A DNA stretch of 39,375 bases from Deltaproteobacteria bacterium (GTDB taxonomy: Bacteria; Desulfobacterota; GWC2-55-46; DRME01), in NCBI GenBank assembly GCA_011375175.1, contig DRME01000091.1, positions 1 through 39,375 on the forward strand, written 5' to 3'. How positions within the stretch are numbered: position 1 is the stretch's first letter; the number at the start of each line of letters is the position of its first letter. The notes beneath the pieces were generated by a model. The model ran no database searches and was not told the origin of the DNA. It saw only the letters and a list, made by a program, of their open reading frames with translations. This document shows positions 39,211 to 39,375 of this stretch, piece by piece. The position numbers and the translations under genes are program-made.

Positions 39211-39375
39211 GGAAACGCTGATTTATTGCACTGGGGGAAACTTTCCGTAGAAGGGCCATAGGCCCACGTTTCCCCCAGACCCCCTTCAAAGACTTTTAAT
39301 TCCCTGCGGATCATCCCGATTTTGCAGGCAAAATCGGGATGATCCGCAGGGCGTTAAAAGTTTTTGGAGGGAGTC
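39211..39375. repeat. Type A palindromic element, copy A5 (cut by the window end)
   Basis: This copy is mosaic. The terminal GGAAACGCTGATTTATTGCACTG is joined to the long-form right hairpin (inner GGGCC/GGCCC), then CCCTTCAAAGACTTTTAA. The central palindrome is 39302-39351 with two perfect 24-base arms (CCCTGCGGATCATCCCG.. and its complement) around AG. CGTTAAAAGTTTTTGGAGGGAGTC follows at the edge. Apart from the TTTTGC/GCAAAA next to the loop, the arms share nothing with A1-A4. Confidence 0.93.

Overview
The window is chromosomal DNA from a high-GC, Gram-negative, respiring bacterium that I cannot place to species. Supporting signs are a full peripheral-plus-membrane arm of complex I, a PEP-CTERM protein (which implies an exosortase envelope system), a PepSY/cytochrome b561/two-component cassette, two-subunit glycyl-tRNA synthetase, and UbiG plus a UbiU-type U32 protein (quinone biosynthesis). 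Ile ATA and Arg AGG codons are common despite the high GC. An uncultured proteobacterial or Desulfobacterota/Nitrospirota-like lineage would fit, but this is inference. There are no rRNA, tRNA, CRISPR, phage or transposase genes.

Layout. 1-242: degenerate tandem repeats. 243-12891 (+): nuoE-F-G, a stand-alone cyclic-nucleotide-binding protein, then nuoH-I-J-K-L-M-N. nuoA-D are not in view. 13124-14252 (+): a DUF1858-like protein and ispE. 17941-14333 (-): PepSY protein, cytochrome b561, OmpR-type regulator and histidine kinase, with a palindromic element between regulator and kinase. 18497-20040 (+): MBL-fold hydrolase overlapping a membrane-anchored methyltransferase. 22263-20092 (-): glyS. 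23303-22626 (-): PEP-CTERM protein. 27775-24019 (-): U32/UbiU-like protein and a YfhO-like membrane protein. 28288-29600 (+): pyrE-pyrF behind a strong promoter. 30241-30708 (+): XRE-type regulator. 31582-30863 (-): ubiG. 36547-32132 (-): mgtE-recO-glyQ-hemL. 39011-36981 (-): radical SAM protein and M29 aminopeptidase.

The most unusual content is intergenic. Two unrelated families of structured, palindrome-built repeats fill nearly every gap from 12.9 kb to the right edge. Type A is about 200 bp, with imperfect inverted ends, two flanking hairpins and a central near-perfect palindrome of about 50 bp. Type B is about 75 bp, with a long outer stem enclosing a terminator-like hairpin and a second small hairpin. 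In both families the stem sequence differs between copies while the two arms stay complementary, so pairing is conserved and sequence is not. Copies are modular: hairpins occur in short and long forms, the centre is exchanged in one copy, and half-copies exist. Some touch genes. One ends at the kinase ribosome-binding site, one lies in the inferred mgtE leader, one fragment is the leader of the PEP-CTERM gene, and one supplies the last codons and stop of the YfhO-like gene. No mobilising enzyme is visible, so they may be non-autonomous (MITE/REP/ERIC-like) elements, terminators, or both.
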